From assembly GCF_002335805.1 (NCBI RefSeq), contig NZ_NISU01000005.1:1-58353 (forward strand): a stretch of DNA of 58,353 nt. The letters are read 5' to 3'. Positions within the stretch are counted from its first letter, which is position 1, and the number at the start of each line of letters is the position of its first letter. Below are positions 38,918 through 50,911 of this stretch, in pieces. Source of the stretch: Bacillus sp. FJAT-45350 (GTDB lineage Bacteria; Bacillota; Bacilli; Bacillales; NISU01). The notes beneath the pieces were generated by a model that had not been told where the DNA came from, did not search any database, and worked only from the letters and a program-made list of their open reading frames with translations. A program made the position numbers and the translations under genes.

Positions 38918-39003
38918 GGAAAACTGACAAAGGTAAGAATTCTTTTACATAAGGGTTTCATCTGTTTATTTTTATCACTAGCTCATAAGCTTTTTTTGAC
39001 AGC

Positions 39004-39029
39004 AAAAAACCGAAGCGTTAAGCTTCGGC
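39004..39029 (-). terminator. sspF terminator
   Basis: CCGAAGC (39010-39016) pairs with GCTTCGG (39022-39028), followed by TTTTTTGC on the minus strand, 17 bases after the sspF stop. Confidence 0.85.
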
Positions 39030-39045
39030 CGTCGTAACAATGAGT

Positions 39046-39225
39046 TTATTTTTGTTGATTGGCAAGGTTTTCTTGTGCGATTTCAATTGCTCGCTTTACC
39101 ATGTTTCCAGCATCACGAGAACGAATGCCACCCCATCCTTCTTTTTGAACAGTGTCATAAAAGCCTAACTCTTTCGCAAGCTCTTCTTTCATCTGGTATG
39201 ACATGACTCCTTGTCTTCTGCTCAT
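39046..39225 (-). CDS. sspF: Small acid-soluble spore protein SspF (alpha/beta type)
   Basis: Binds forespore DNA and protects it. The ATG at 39225 ([20 protein letters not shown]) with AAGGGG upstream gives 59 residues; the longer frame to 39300 is unlikely. [20 protein letters not shown] carries the Asp-Thr-Val-type cleavage region recognised in this family and the conserved [12 protein letters not shown]. It lies between veg and ispE, as in B. subtilis. Confidence 0.93.
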   Translation of the reverse strand: MSRRQGVMSYQMKEELAKELGFYDTVQKEGWGGIRSRDAGNMVKRAIEIAQENLANQQK

Positions 39226-39339
39226 TAGAAAACAACCCCTTAGTAAGATTGTTACGACACCCTTATTGTTTTCTAGTTCAAAAAAAATATAGCTTCCCAC
39301 AGAAAATAGCGGAAAGCCAATTTATGTCACGTCTTTCTG

Positions 39340-39606
39340 TTAAAGCTTGACCGAAGCGCTACTTTCTAACTCCTCGCATAGAGTCAATTCAACAGTTTCT
39401 GTTAGGATATCTGCATAACTATACGAAACACGCTCAAATGAATTTTGCTGTTCATCAAGCTTGATAATAAACACTGAAGGGTATGTTTCTTCTAGGAAGC
39501 CTGTACGTTCCACAGTTTTGCGACGGCCACCGTTTGCTTTAATCATAATCCGTTTACCCACATTCGAGTCTAACTCACTTTTAATTTCGAGCAACGTCTT
39601 TGCCAT
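39340..39606 (-). CDS. veg: Veg protein
   Basis: An 88-residue protein of the Veg family ([20 protein letters not shown], then [20 protein letters not shown]). In B. subtilis Veg is abundant in vegetative cells and stimulates biofilm genes through SinR. A strong promoter lies 27 bases upstream of the start. No terminator is clear before sspF. Confidence 0.96.
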   Translation of the reverse strand: MAKTLLEIKSELDSNVGKRIMIKANGGRRKTVERTGFLEETYPSVFIIKLDEQQNSFERVSYSYADILTETVELTLCEELESSASVKL

Positions 39607-39632
39607 TTATACACCCCACCTCACTATAATGA

Positions 39633-39662
39633 ATTATAGCATGTTGCAACATTTTTTGTCAA
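39633..39662 (-). promoter_or_regulatory. veg promoter (sigma-A, extended -10)
   Basis: Perfect TTGACA (39657-39662) and perfect TATAAT (39633-39638) are 18 bases apart, with TGC before the -10 to give an extended -10. It is the kind of very strong promoter veg is known for. Confidence 0.85.
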
Positions 39663-39793
39663 ATAAATTTAAAATTATATCAACTGGACGAGATTCTTGT
39701 CAATGATATAAAGCTAAAAAGAAATATTTTCTACATTCATGCTATGTATATACTTATCTTTCCTAAAATTCGACAAAATATGTATAGGCATGA

Positions 39794-39830
39794 AAAAATA
39801 AGCGTAGGAATTTTCCCACGCTTATTTTTA
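39794..39830 (-). terminator. yabG terminator
   Basis: AAATAAGCGTAGG and CCCACGCTTATTT form a long stem around a short loop, with a T-rich end on the minus strand, 9 bases after the yabG stop. Confidence 0.8.
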
Positions 39831-39838
39831 TACAACTA

Positions 39839-40708
39839 TTACTCTTCGCTTTCTTCATCTTTTAATGGCATCCCTCGACGTAATACCCCTTTCGTTTCAA
39901 TTCCACCGATTCCTTTTTCCCCTGTAATTGTATTCCGCAGTAAATCCCAAATACGAATACGATCCATAAAGGACGTTAAGCTCACTTTTGCTACAATATA
40001 AACTGGATCAAGTGCATGAATATTTATTCTATCAGGTGAACTTGCAAAATTAGCCCCAGATTTAATCAAACTCTCAAAATTTGATTGGCAGGCTCCTGCA
40101 AAAATAACTAGGTCATCAAGTTGAGGGACAACCTTTCTTGCTATACGTACGGATTCAATAAAGTGTTTGGAGTTACGGTACGCCTTCATATCTTTTACGC
40201 CACCTCTAGACTTTTGGTAGGCGTCATGACCCGTAACAACTAATATGTCTGGACGCACCATCTCTAGTAACGATTCAATTTGCCCAGGCATCTCCTTTTC
40301 ACTCATGTGTACACCATATACAGGTACACCGAGCTTTTCGTATAACTCCGTGCATTTCCTTAAATAGACAGGGTCCCCATCTACATGAAGAACACGACCA
40401 CGAAGCTCAAAAAAGGAACTCTCTGTTTGATATCCTGATGTTACTTCGTATTCCCCTCGCTGTTTTATTAAGCGATAATCCTGGCGGAACAACTTATAAC
40501 AGTTTTCTTCAATACTTTTTGCTTTTTCTTTTCTTTTCTTACATTCTTGCTCATCTATTAGAATAACATCTGTTAATGGTGCATCTGCAATTAATCGTAC
40601 ATCTTCACCAAATAGCTCAACATAGTCATTCTTTATATCTACGACTCGAAACAATAAATCGCAGTTATAGGAAGGACGGGCTACAATATCACCTACTTTT
40701 AGATTCAT
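39839..40708 (-). CDS. yabG: Sporulation-specific protease YabG
   Basis: Coat-associated protease (family U57) that processes spore coat and SspA-like proteins late in sporulation. The 289 residues begin MNLKVGDIVARPSYNCDLLF and contain VVTGHDAYQKSRGGVKDM and IFAGACQSNFESLIKSGANF, the regions with the conserved His and Cys. Preceded by GGAGGA and a sigma-K-like promoter. The location between ksgA and veg is conserved. Confidence 0.95.
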   Translation of the reverse strand: MNLKVGDIVARPSYNCDLLFRVVDIKNDYVELFGEDVRLIADAPLTDVILIDEQECKKRKEKAKSIEENCYKLFRQDYRLIKQRGEYEVTSGYQTESSFFELRGRVLHVDGDPVYLRKCTELYEKLGVPVYGVHMSEKEMPGQIESLLEMVRPDILVVTGHDAYQKSRGGVKDMKAYRNSKHFIESVRIARKVVPQLDDLVIFAGACQSNFESLIKSGANFASSPDRINIHALDPVYIVAKVSLTSFMDRIRIWDLLRNTITGEKGIGGIETKGVLRRGMPLKDEESEE

Positions 40709-40729
40709 AAAAAATTCCTCCTCACATAT

Positions 40730-40758
40730 TAGCCTATGCGAAGAGGAACGAAACAGTG
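40730..40758 (-). promoter_or_regulatory. Sigma-K promoter of yabG
   Basis: CATAGGCTA (minus strand, 40730-40738) fits the sigma-K -10 CATAnnnTA at every fixed position. CAC (40756-40758) lies 17 bases upstream, as expected for the short sigma-K -35. yabG is a sigma-K gene in B. subtilis. Confidence 0.75.
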
Positions 40759-40800
40759 CCTATTAGAGTTGTTAAAACTGATAATTTATTGTTAATTCAT

Positions 40801-42241
<1,441 letters not shown>

Positions 42242-42434
42242 ATTTCCTCCGCTTACCTACTCTCAATTATTACTAAATGCTTCTGTTAGTATAAAACGTC
42301 TTGTGATTAAAGGAAAGTTTTTCCGAATACTACCCTCACACTATATCTGTTTTCTTAGTGTAACTTTATATGTAGTAAATTAGTCAAAAAAGTTTAACAG
42401 TCTATTCAAGTAATGTGTTTATACCACACCCTAA

Positions 42435-42464
42435 AGCCCGCTATGAGGTTCCTCATAGCGGGCT
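42435..42464. terminator. Strong hairpin beyond yabE (terminator without clear T-run)
   Basis: AGCCCGCTATGAGG pairs perfectly with CCTCATAGCGGGCT around two bases, a 14-bp GC-rich stem 48 bases after the yabE stop. The minus strand continues TTAGGG, so the T-run is poor. The core CCGCTATGA...TCATAGCGG is also seen in the hairpin at 45063-45090 beyond metS. Confidence 0.55.
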
Positions 42465-42512
42465 AAAGATACTGACTTAGCGTAATCTAGAAAACTACTT
42501 CTAAGTATAGGA

Positions 42513-43724
42513 CTAATCTAATATTGTTACTTTTACCTGTTTACGTCCCCAACGATTTGCTTCTGCCTTTGTTGGAACGTGAATATCAATTTTATTACCT
42601 CGGATCGCTCCACCAGTATCTCCAGCAATTGCTTCACCATATCCTTGAACATGAACTCTTGTTCCTAAGGGGATCACACTCGGATCTACTGCTACTACTT
42701 TTTTATTACGGTTATTGTTTAAGTTGATACCTGTTGCTGTGATTCCACTACACCCCGTACAATTTGCTGTATACGCAGTTGCAGTCATTGTGATTGTTTT
42801 TCCACTTGGTGCACTGCTTGTTGACGAAGGGCTAGAACCACGAGAAACTGTTGCAACTGGGCGTGTACCTACAGCGACAATACGGTCTTTACTTTCTGAT
42901 ACCGTTTGTGACTTCACTAGCTCTCTTGAGACTTCTTCTCCGTTCTCAAGAATCACTTCATAATGTTTTTCCACTCGTCCTTCTTGACCTGACTCCACTA
43001 CTTTTTCTTTTCCACTATCTAACGAGTTATCTCTTCTCGTTACTGTTGCATATGCAACTGACTCTTCCACTACATCGGTGACTTTTTCCACTCGTATTAC
43101 ATTTACATCGATCTCTTCAGCAACTAAACTATCTTTTGCTGGTTCAACTCTATCTAATTCACCTAAGGCAATAGACTCTCTTTCTAAAAAGTCAGCGACC
43201 GTAGTCGAAGTTGTCCAAACTTCACGTTCTTCATCGTCACTGTTGAGTCGTACTTGAAAAGCAGATTCATACGTAATTGTCATGTCAGACTGAATTTCGG
43301 CATCTAAACTAGGTATAATTTTATCGTGTTCATTAAGCGTTATGTTTTTTTCGTTTATAAATTCTTTAACTGAATCGGCTGTCGTCCATTCTTCATGATC
43401 GACTCCATTGTTAGATAAATAGACTTGTTTCGCTTGTTTCCAGTTTATAGTCATATTACCAGTAATTTTTGTTTCTAACGAAGGCTCAAATTTATCATGT
43501 TCACTAATTGTCCAATCATGTTCCATCAACACATCAGCCACTGTAGCTGCGTGTGTCTTTATCTCTGTTTCTTCACCATCAATGACAACTGTCACTGTTG
43601 CTTTGGTCGTCTCAAATACAGCAAACGCAAGTACTCCAACGACAAGGATAAGACTGAAGATGGACATGAATACCTTTTTCCCATTGCTTAATTGGGAGAA
43701 AAGTTTTCCTATCCTGGGTATCAT
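42513..43724 (-). CDS. yabE: YabE cell-wall protein (DUF348, G5 and 3D domains)
   Basis: Resuscitation-promoting-factor-like wall protein of 403 residues. A membrane/signal helix lies at about 18-38. Three DUF348 repeats (about 42-85, 95-140 and 150-195) are followed by a G5 domain (about 208-285) and a C-terminal 3D domain with DTGGAIRGNKIDIHVPTKAE. It probably cleaves or remodels peptidoglycan. In B. subtilis ECF sigma factors control it by an antisense RNA; that promoter is not evident here. It has a perfect sigma-A promoter. Confidence 0.93.
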   Translation of the reverse strand: MIPRIGKLFSQLSNGKKVFMSIFSLILVVGVLAFAVFETTKATVTVVIDGEETEIKTHAATVADVLMEHDWTISEHDKFEPSLETKITGNMTINWKQAKQVYLSNNGVDHEEWTTADSVKEFINEKNITLNEHDKIIPSLDAEIQSDMTITYESAFQVRLNSDDEEREVWTTSTTVADFLERESIALGELDRVEPAKDSLVAEEIDVNVIRVEKVTDVVEESVAYATVTRRDNSLDSGKEKVVESGQEGRVEKHYEVILENGEEVSRELVKSQTVSESKDRIVAVGTRPVATVSRGSSPSSTSSAPSGKTITMTATAYTANCTGCSGITATGINLNNNRNKKVVAVDPSVIPLGTRVHVQGYGEAIAGDTGGAIRGNKIDIHVPTKAEANRWGRKQVKVTILD

Positions 43725-43751
43725 GTTTTATTCCTCCTCCTCAAGGACCGA

Positions 43752-43780
43752 ATTATAAACACTTCACCTCCTTTTGTCAA
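43752..43780 (-). promoter_or_regulatory. yabE promoter, perfect sigma-A consensus
   Basis: TTGACA (43775-43780) and TATAAT (43752-43757) are both perfect with a 17-base spacer. The start would be near 43745, so the leader before the yabE ATG is only about 20 bases with GAGGAGGAGG. An AAAGGAGGTG in the spacer itself would not be in the RNA. Confidence 0.85.
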
Positions 43781-44252
43781 CTACTATAAAATTGGTTTGT
43801 CAACCTTTTCACCTAATATTACTAAAGATTTGGTAAAAAGAAATAAAAACTTATCGACACGTCCAATCTATGCAATCCCAACCCTGTGTAGAACAAAAAC
43901 GAATAAAATTGAAAAAAGACAAGCCTCCTCTCTATTAGACAAAATCCCTTATCGAGTTCTGTTTAAATAATGGACAAAAAAAATATGTTCTGTAACAAAC
44001 CTTGATAATAAAAGTACGTGTAAAGAATGAAAATATGACACTCATTTTTATAAAATAAATTCAAAGAAGGAGGTAAAAGGTGGAGGAATAAATCTTTAAG
44101 CGGATTTCACCAGAAATGAGTGCAATCGCTCCACTCACTGTGCGCCTAACTAGGAATAAATCATTCTTAGTTAGGCTTTATAAAAATACAGCTGTTCACT
44201 CATTGCTTCGAGTCTGTTCAAAAGATATCAACCGACTTTTTTGAACAAACTC
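43781..44252. other. yabE/tatD gap with unassigned plus-strand features
   Basis: No clear gene occupies these 472 bases. On the plus strand AAGAAGGAGGT (44064-44074) is a strong ribosome-binding match followed by GTG-GAG-GAA-TAA. A 42-codon frame MSAIAPLTVRLTRNKSFLVR... runs 44116-44244 without a near ribosome-binding site. A hairpin lies at 44144-44176. I cannot decide between a small RNA, a small gene and decayed sequence. Confidence 0.5.
44144..44176 (+). terminator. Hairpin in the yabE/tatD gap
   Basis: GCCTAACTAGGAAT (44144-44157) and ATTCTTAGTTAGGC (44163-44176) pair with one mismatch over a 5-base loop. The plus strand continues TTTATAAAAA, a weak T-run, so it could end a plus-strand transcript. 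Confidence 0.45.
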
Positions 44253-45017
44253 TCAAATCCCAAATAATCTTTTACCATTTGCTGTTGTTGCTTCTGCTAC
44301 TTCTTCAAGTGAAATTCCTTTTAATTCAGCAATTTGCTCTGCAACTATTTTTACATAAGCCGGTTCATTCCGCTTTCCTCTATATGGATGTGGAGCTAAA
44401 TATGGACAGTCTGTTTCAATCAATAATTTGTCTAGCGGCAATGCTGTTGCAACTTCTTTTGGTTTTTTCGCATTTTTAAAAGTTACAGGTCCACCAAATG
44501 AGATAAGGAAATTCATATTGATACACTGCTCAGCTGTTTCTACACTTCCACCAAAGCAATGCATAATTCCACCAACCTCTGCAGCATCCTCTTCCTTCAA
44601 AATTTCGACAATATCCTGGTTTGCTTCGCGGTTATGTATGATAATTGGTAATTTTACTTTCTTTGCAAGCTGTATTTGTTTACGGAATACTTCTTTCTGG
44701 ATATCCTTTGGTGACTTGTCCCAATGATAATCTAATCCCATTTCTCCCAATGCCACCACTTTTGGATGTGATGCGAGTTCCTCCAACCAAGAAAGGTGTT
44801 CCTCAGTCATATCAATAGCATCTACTGGATGCCAACCAACAGCTGCATAAATAAAATCATATGTTTCAGCAAGCCTTAGAGCTCCGTTGATCGTTTTCTC
44901 ATCAAAACCAACGACAACCATATTGGAAACTCCTTGTTCTTTTGCTCGTTCAATAACTTCTTCTACATCATCAGTAAACTGGTCAGCATTCAAATGAACA
45001 TGTGTATCAAAAAGCAT
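44253..45017 (-). CDS. tatD: TatD-family metal-dependent DNase
   Basis: Amidohydrolase-fold nuclease, 254 residues. MLFDTHVHLN binds metal at the N-terminus. The barrel contains GEMGLDYHWDKSP, IIHNREANQDIVE, GGIMHCFGG and ETDCPYLAPHPYRGKRNEP, all TatD signatures. It follows metS, as B. subtilis yabD does. Confidence 0.95.
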   Translation of the reverse strand: MLFDTHVHLNADQFTDDVEEVIERAKEQGVSNMVVVGFDEKTINGALRLAETYDFIYAAVGWHPVDAIDMTEEHLSWLEELASHPKVVALGEMGLDYHWDKSPKDIQKEVFRKQIQLAKKVKLPIIIHNREANQDIVEILKEEDAAEVGGIMHCFGGSVETAEQCINMNFLISFGGPVTFKNAKKPKEVATALPLDKLLIETDCPYLAPHPYRGKRNEPAYVKIVAEQIAELKGISLEEVAEATTANGKRLFGI

Positions 45018-45062
45018 CCTTCATTCCTCCAATTGTATAGTAGTATACTTTTTTAATGGAAA

Positions 45063-45090
45063 GCGCCGCCATGAACTTCATAGCGGACGC
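45063..45090 (-). terminator. metS hairpin, weak terminator
   Basis: GCGCCGC and GCGGACGC pair with a one-base bulge around an AT-rich loop, 12 bases after the metS stop. The T-run is short. The core resembles the hairpin at 42435-42464. Confidence 0.5.
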
Positions 45091-45101
45091 CACATTTATT
45101 A

Positions 45102-47087
<1,986 letters not shown>

Positions 47088-47156
47088 TCAAATCCTCCTA
47101 AATAGTATGTAAAATTGTGCTTCGAGGTTGCTATTACATCACCTCTCAAACAACAG

Positions 47157-47440
47157 AAAAAACCCTCATCCAACAAGGGACGAGAGTTTACCTCACGTGT
47201 TACCACCCTACTTCTCCTATCTCTTTGCAAAGATAAGACTCAGTAAGTCTCAATCGAGACTCTTCTATTAACGCTAGAATCACGTTGCTCCCTTATTGAC
47301 ATCAACTCGAAAGCAAATTCCTCGTGGACCATTTTCTAAGCTTGTCCTATACTGGTTTTCAGCTTCCCCAGCTCTCTGTGGCAGTCACACTGCGCAATAG
47401 AACATAACATGTACTTATCCCTTCATCGGATATAAATTAT
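47157..47440 (-). promoter_or_regulatory. T-box riboswitch, Met-type, of metS
   Basis: On the minus strand the T-box AGGGTGGTAACACG (47196-47209) pairs in the antiterminator, and the terminator stem with T-run lies at 47157-47184. Upstream stem I carries AGAGAGCTGGGGAAGCTG-like and GGTCC elements. The likely specifier codon is ATG at 47330-47332 (AAAATGGTCC), fitting tRNA-Met and the metS gene below. The gene turns on when uncharged tRNA-Met accumulates. Confidence 0.9.
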
Positions 47441-47480
47441 CAACTTTCATCATTTACCATCATACCACTTCTAACACCAA

Positions 47481-47510
47481 AATATACCGAATAGATTATC
47501 TAATTGTCAA
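47481..47510 (-). promoter_or_regulatory. metS promoter (sigma-A)
   Basis: TTGACA (47505-47510) and TATATT (47481-47486) are 18 bases apart, with a start near 47474 that leads directly into the T-box leader. The -35 overlaps the herA stop codon (47507-47509). Confidence 0.75.
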
Positions 47511-49342
47511 GTACGATCATACATCGTCGCAAATGGAGTTTGCTGCTTTTTAATTTTCCCTTCTTTTGCAAGGCGGTCTAGCGTTTCCTTAAGTGACGAG
47601 ACATCAAATTCAGCATTTGTTTTTTCATTAATGTCAATTACACAATTCATTAGCGCCGTTTCATATAGAGGAAACACACTCTCTAAAGCTTCAACTAAAT
47701 CATCGTCACCTTGATTCTTCATTCTTTGTAGTTCATCGAATGGATTATCTACATGAGGACTAGTTGAGTGAGCCATTCGAATTCGTACTGGAATCGTACG
47801 ACCAAAAATTGCCGAAGACACAAACACATCACCTGACTGAAGATAAGGTAAACGTTTACCCTCTTCATGCGTTAAGTCAGTTTCTTCTTTAATTGTCTGA
47901 ATGTCCGTCCCCCTAACTGTTCTGAAAACAAATTTTGAGTTTAATTGGGCAGTAATAGTCTCATCTAAAAGAGTTGGACGTTGAGTCGCAAAGATTAAGA
48001 AAGCTCCGTACTTTCTTCCTTCCTGAGCAATCTCTTTTAATACTGATTTAGCCGGAGCATCATATCCCTTTGGTGCAAAATTATGAGCTTCATCAGTGAC
48101 GATAACAAACGGTGGGAAGAACTGTCCCTGTTCATTTTGAAGCTTTGCATCCTTATAAGCCCTTCTCTTTGAATAGAGTGAACCAATAACATAACTCGAA
48201 AAAACTTGTAACAACCAAACTGACCCTTGAACAACGACTAGTTTTCCATTATGTAGCCCTTGTTCAATTGCTTTGATATTGTATTGGAACAGACCTGCTT
48301 GTGCAAGGCGATTGAGACGCCACTGAATTCCTTTTACTGATGTTAACGGCAGGCTTCCATAATGCTCTAACAATTGTCGATACGATTGGTATCTATCAAT
48401 ATCTTCTCTAGTTAACCCATTTCCATCGCGTAAATACGAATCTAGCTTTTGCTTCCCTTCTTCAAGTGCATCAGCAAGATTCGCCACTCTATCACCAAAT
48501 GATTGATAGCTATCCCTCCGCTTATGCATGCTTTGAATAACGTTAATCATTGATTCTGATAATGAACCAGCTGCACTTAAAAGCCTCTCAACATCTCTTG
48601 TACTTAAAGCAGAAAAGTCTACCCCTACATCTCGTCCGATTTGAACGACCTGATAATCTCCTTTATAGCTCTTTGAAAATTGCTCTCCTTCAGCAGCATG
48701 AGAAAAACTCATCTCAAAATGGGGATCAAATACTAATGTAGGAATGCTAAGTTTCATTAATTCCTCAAGCATCACTCGTAGTCCAAACGATTTCCCTGAA
48801 CCAGAGCCACCAAATATCCCAACATGAGGATATTGTTGCATTGCCTTAATATCGAAAATAAAAGGTGCTCCATTTTGCTGGCGAAGTTCTTCTTTTTCAA
48901 ATACCTCCATTAAAGAAGAAAGATGTGGTGGGAGTGTGTCAACTAAATGGTCCGTACTACGAATCTCCCCTAGTACTAATCCTTCTTCTGGATTTGATTT
49001 CACTAGTAAGTCCTTCACTTCGTCAAATGAAGGGTTTCGTACTTCCACACCTGTTTGTATTGGTTGAACCGCTTCAGCAAAGAGCCTAACTTTTGCAAGA
49101 TTTATCTCATCGGCTCCAATATCGTAACCAATCTGTTCAAGTGTTTGTAATACTTGAGCATCAACAATACCTTTATCAAAGCCCATCGGTATAAAGCGAT
49201 TATATGAGAAGGTTTCAACTACCTCTCCTTTTGGTTTATGTAAGGTATCATCTTCTATTAGCACAATCTCATTTATTCTAAACTTTCTCTCTCTAGACGC
49301 TACATATACTTCATGCTGTGTAGTAATCCCTACAACCTGCAT
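47507..49342 (-). CDS. herA: HerA-type hexameric DNA translocase ATPase
   Basis: FtsK/HerA-family ATPase of 611 residues. The N-terminal HAS-barrel-like segment (1-110) is followed by Walker A GGSGSGKS (178-185), Walker B FVIVTDEAH (412-420), an arginine EGRKYG (441-446) and FATQRP (451-456). HerA pumps DNA for end processing with NurA in archaea. The nuclease gene lies 24 bases upstream, so the two probably form one complex. B. subtilis lacks this pair at the abrB-metS junction. Confidence 0.88.
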   Translation of the reverse strand: MQVVGITTQHEVYVASRERKFRINEIVLIEDDTLHKPKGEVVETFSYNRFIPMGFDKGIVDAQVLQTLEQIGYDIGADEINLAKVRLFAEAVQPIQTGVEVRNPSFDEVKDLLVKSNPEEGLVLGEIRSTDHLVDTLPPHLSSLMEVFEKEELRQQNGAPFIFDIKAMQQYPHVGIFGGSGSGKSFGLRVMLEELMKLSIPTLVFDPHFEMSFSHAAEGEQFSKSYKGDYQVVQIGRDVGVDFSALSTRDVERLLSAAGSLSESMINVIQSMHKRRDSYQSFGDRVANLADALEEGKQKLDSYLRDGNGLTREDIDRYQSYRQLLEHYGSLPLTSVKGIQWRLNRLAQAGLFQYNIKAIEQGLHNGKLVVVQGSVWLLQVFSSYVIGSLYSKRRAYKDAKLQNEQGQFFPPFVIVTDEAHNFAPKGYDAPAKSVLKEIAQEGRKYGAFLIFATQRPTLLDETITAQLNSKFVFRTVRGTDIQTIKEETDLTHEEGKRLPYLQSGDVFVSSAIFGRTIPVRIRMAHSTSPHVDNPFDELQRMKNQGDDDLVEALESVFPLYETALMNCVIDINEKTNAEFDVSSLKETLDRLAKEGKIKKQQTPFATMYDRT

Positions 49343-49366
49343 TCAAACCCCTCCTATTTATTATAA

Positions 49367-50332
49367 TTAGTAGATTCGTTCCTTCTTTTTCGGCTGAAAG
49401 AAGCGTTGCTTTAATTCCGGGGAAATATATTGCTCTACTAAAGCCTCTACAATTTTATCTGTAATTCTCACATCTCGATCGACAATATCAAGCCAAAGAG
49501 GAATTCCTCTACCTTCCCTTGGTGTCATTGTAAAAACAAAGTCTGCGATTTGATTTAGGTGCTCCATTTGTTCATCTAGTATATCAATTCCTACTACAGC
49601 TGGGCTTGACGAGGGACGTAACCATGCTGTTCGAAGTCCTGCTTTTCGTTGAGCATCCTCTACATAGAGCATTTCTCCTTGTTCTAATACTCCAAATAAA
49701 ATATCCCGATCATTTAAATGATTAAAAGATGATTTACTTTCGAATAAAGGCAAGTCTTTTAGAAAAGACGTTCCGACCTCTTCCGTCACTCCTACTAACA
49801 GCACTCGCCTATTAAGGGCCTCTTGCCTTAAACTTTTCCAATCTTCTTCAGCATCAATACTATAATGCAAAAGAGAGCCATCCATCATTACAATTTTTAC
49901 ATCCTCTTTCTTCATTAACTGTTCTGCTATCTTCAATTCAATTGACGACATTTTTTGAGAGCGAATATTCTTTTCCGTTACTTCTTTTTTTTCTTCTACT
50001 GATTCTTCTTGCAATAATGGGGTATATAAATCGGTAAGCCAATACTCTTTTCCTGAGATTGTCTTCGCTAGTGCTTGGAAAAAGTAAATAACATGCGGAG
50101 ACTCCCCCTTGGTTTGGTTTACAGAGCCGTCAACTGCAGCTACCTCTTTCATTTCGAGCATATTCGACAATTCGACTTTTTCAAGCCGTCTCATTTGTCG
50201 AAAATTCACGTCTCCTTGTAAAAGATTTTGTCGAATTACATGTCTTTCTTGTTTTGAATATGGATATTTTTCTTTCAAGCTTTTATCAATTTTTACTAAC
50301 CTTTCAATTAAATCCTTGGAAACTTCTAACAT
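49367..50332 (-). CDS. nurA: NurA-domain nuclease
   Basis: A 321-residue protein with the NurA fold. The acidic active-site positions are AAVDGSVN (Asp68) and IVMMDGSLLH (Asp151), and the C-terminal WLDIVDRDVRITDKIVEALV carries later conserved residues. In archaea NurA resects 5' ends with HerA at double-strand breaks. GAGGGTGA precedes the ATG. It starts 204 bases from abrB, which reads the other way. Role in this organism is inferred from the pairing only. Confidence 0.85.
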   Translation of the reverse strand: MLEVSKDLIERLVKIDKSLKEKYPYSKQERHVIRQNLLQGDVNFRQMRRLEKVELSNMLEMKEVAAVDGSVNQTKGESPHVIYFFQALAKTISGKEYWLTDLYTPLLQEESVEEKKEVTEKNIRSQKMSSIELKIAEQLMKKEDVKIVMMDGSLLHYSIDAEEDWKSLRQEALNRRVLLVGVTEEVGTSFLKDLPLFESKSSFNHLNDRDILFGVLEQGEMLYVEDAQRKAGLRTAWLRPSSSPAVVGIDILDEQMEHLNQIADFVFTMTPREGRGIPLWLDIVDRDVRITDKIVEALVEQYISPELKQRFFQPKKKERIY

Positions 50333-50431
50333 ACGCTATCACCCTCTTTTTAAAAACCTTGTTAGTTCAACGAAGTTTGATAATTGGTAGATATTACTAT
50401 GAATCTAGTGGAATCATTTTGAAAAATTTAA

Positions 50432-50485
50432 TTGACTTGTTTTGGAAACGCTGGTATTCTTAGTTTAGTAGAAAAAATTGTCGAA
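50432..50485 (+). promoter_or_regulatory. abrB promoter with Spo0A box
   Basis: TTGACT (50432-50437) and TATTCT (50455-50460) are 17 bases apart. The perfect 0A box TTGTCGAA (50478-50485) lies about ten bases beyond the expected start. Spo0A~P represses B. subtilis abrB from boxes downstream of its start, so the same control is likely here. The nurA promoter must lie in the same 204-base gap but is not clear. Confidence 0.75.
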
Positions 50486-50536
50486 TAATGACACAAACAA
50501 ATAAAAATCACCCCATTTTTAGGAGGAGAATTGTAA

Positions 50537-50821
50537 ATGAAATCTACAGGTATTGTTCGTAAAGTTGATGAATTAGGTCGAGTAGTAATTCCAATTGAGC
50601 TTCGCCGTACACTTGATATTGCAGAAAAGGATGCTTTAGAAATCTATGTAGATAATGATCGCATTATCTTAAAGAAATATAAGCCAAACATGACATGTCA
50701 AGTAACTGGAGAAGTTTCTGATGATAACCTTTCTCTAGTTGGTGGAAAAATCATCTTAAGCCCAGATGGTGCAGAAAAAATCTTAAGTGAGCTTCAAAAC
50801 TACGTAGAAAAAGCAAAATAA
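50537..50821 (+). CDS. abrB: Transition-state regulator AbrB
   Basis: Represses stationary-phase and sporulation genes during growth. The 94 residues are full length, with the swapped-hairpin DNA-binding domain MKSTGIVRKVDELGRVVIPI in the first 50 and a C-terminal multimerisation part. AGGAGGAG precedes the ATG. It is the one gene here on the plus strand, as in B. subtilis. Confidence 0.97.
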   Translation: MKSTGIVRKVDELGRVVIPIELRRTLDIAEKDALEIYVDNDRIILKKYKPNMTCQVTGEVSDDNLSLVGGKIILSPDGAEKILSELQNYVEKAK

Positions 50822-50841
50822 TTGATACGTATATAGTGGAA

Positions 50842-50874
50842 AAGACTTTGGCTTTATTGCCGAAGTCTTTTTTT
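50842..50874 (+). terminator. abrB terminator
   Basis: AAGACTTTGGC and GCCGAAGTCTT pair with one mismatch over a short loop and are followed by TTTTTTT on the plus strand, 20 bases after the abrB stop. Confidence 0.85.
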
Positions 50875-50911
50875 ATAAGCTTATCCCGAAAAGGCTGCTT
50901 GTAAACAACGA

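Noticed and set aside
42242-42512. ECF-type promoter for an antisense RNA to yabE, as in B. subtilis
   Set aside because: A TGTAAC is present on the plus strand, but no matching CGTC-type -10 at the right distance.
43713-43764. Leader peptide before yabE: GTG frame of 13 codons overlapping the yabE ATG
   Set aside because: Its ribosome-binding site and start codon lie in the spacer and -10 of the perfect sigma-A promoter, so they would not be in the RNA.
43692-43970. 92-codon plus-strand frame opposite the yabE start and promoter
   Set aside because: No ribosome-binding site, poor composition and overlap with the yabE promoter.
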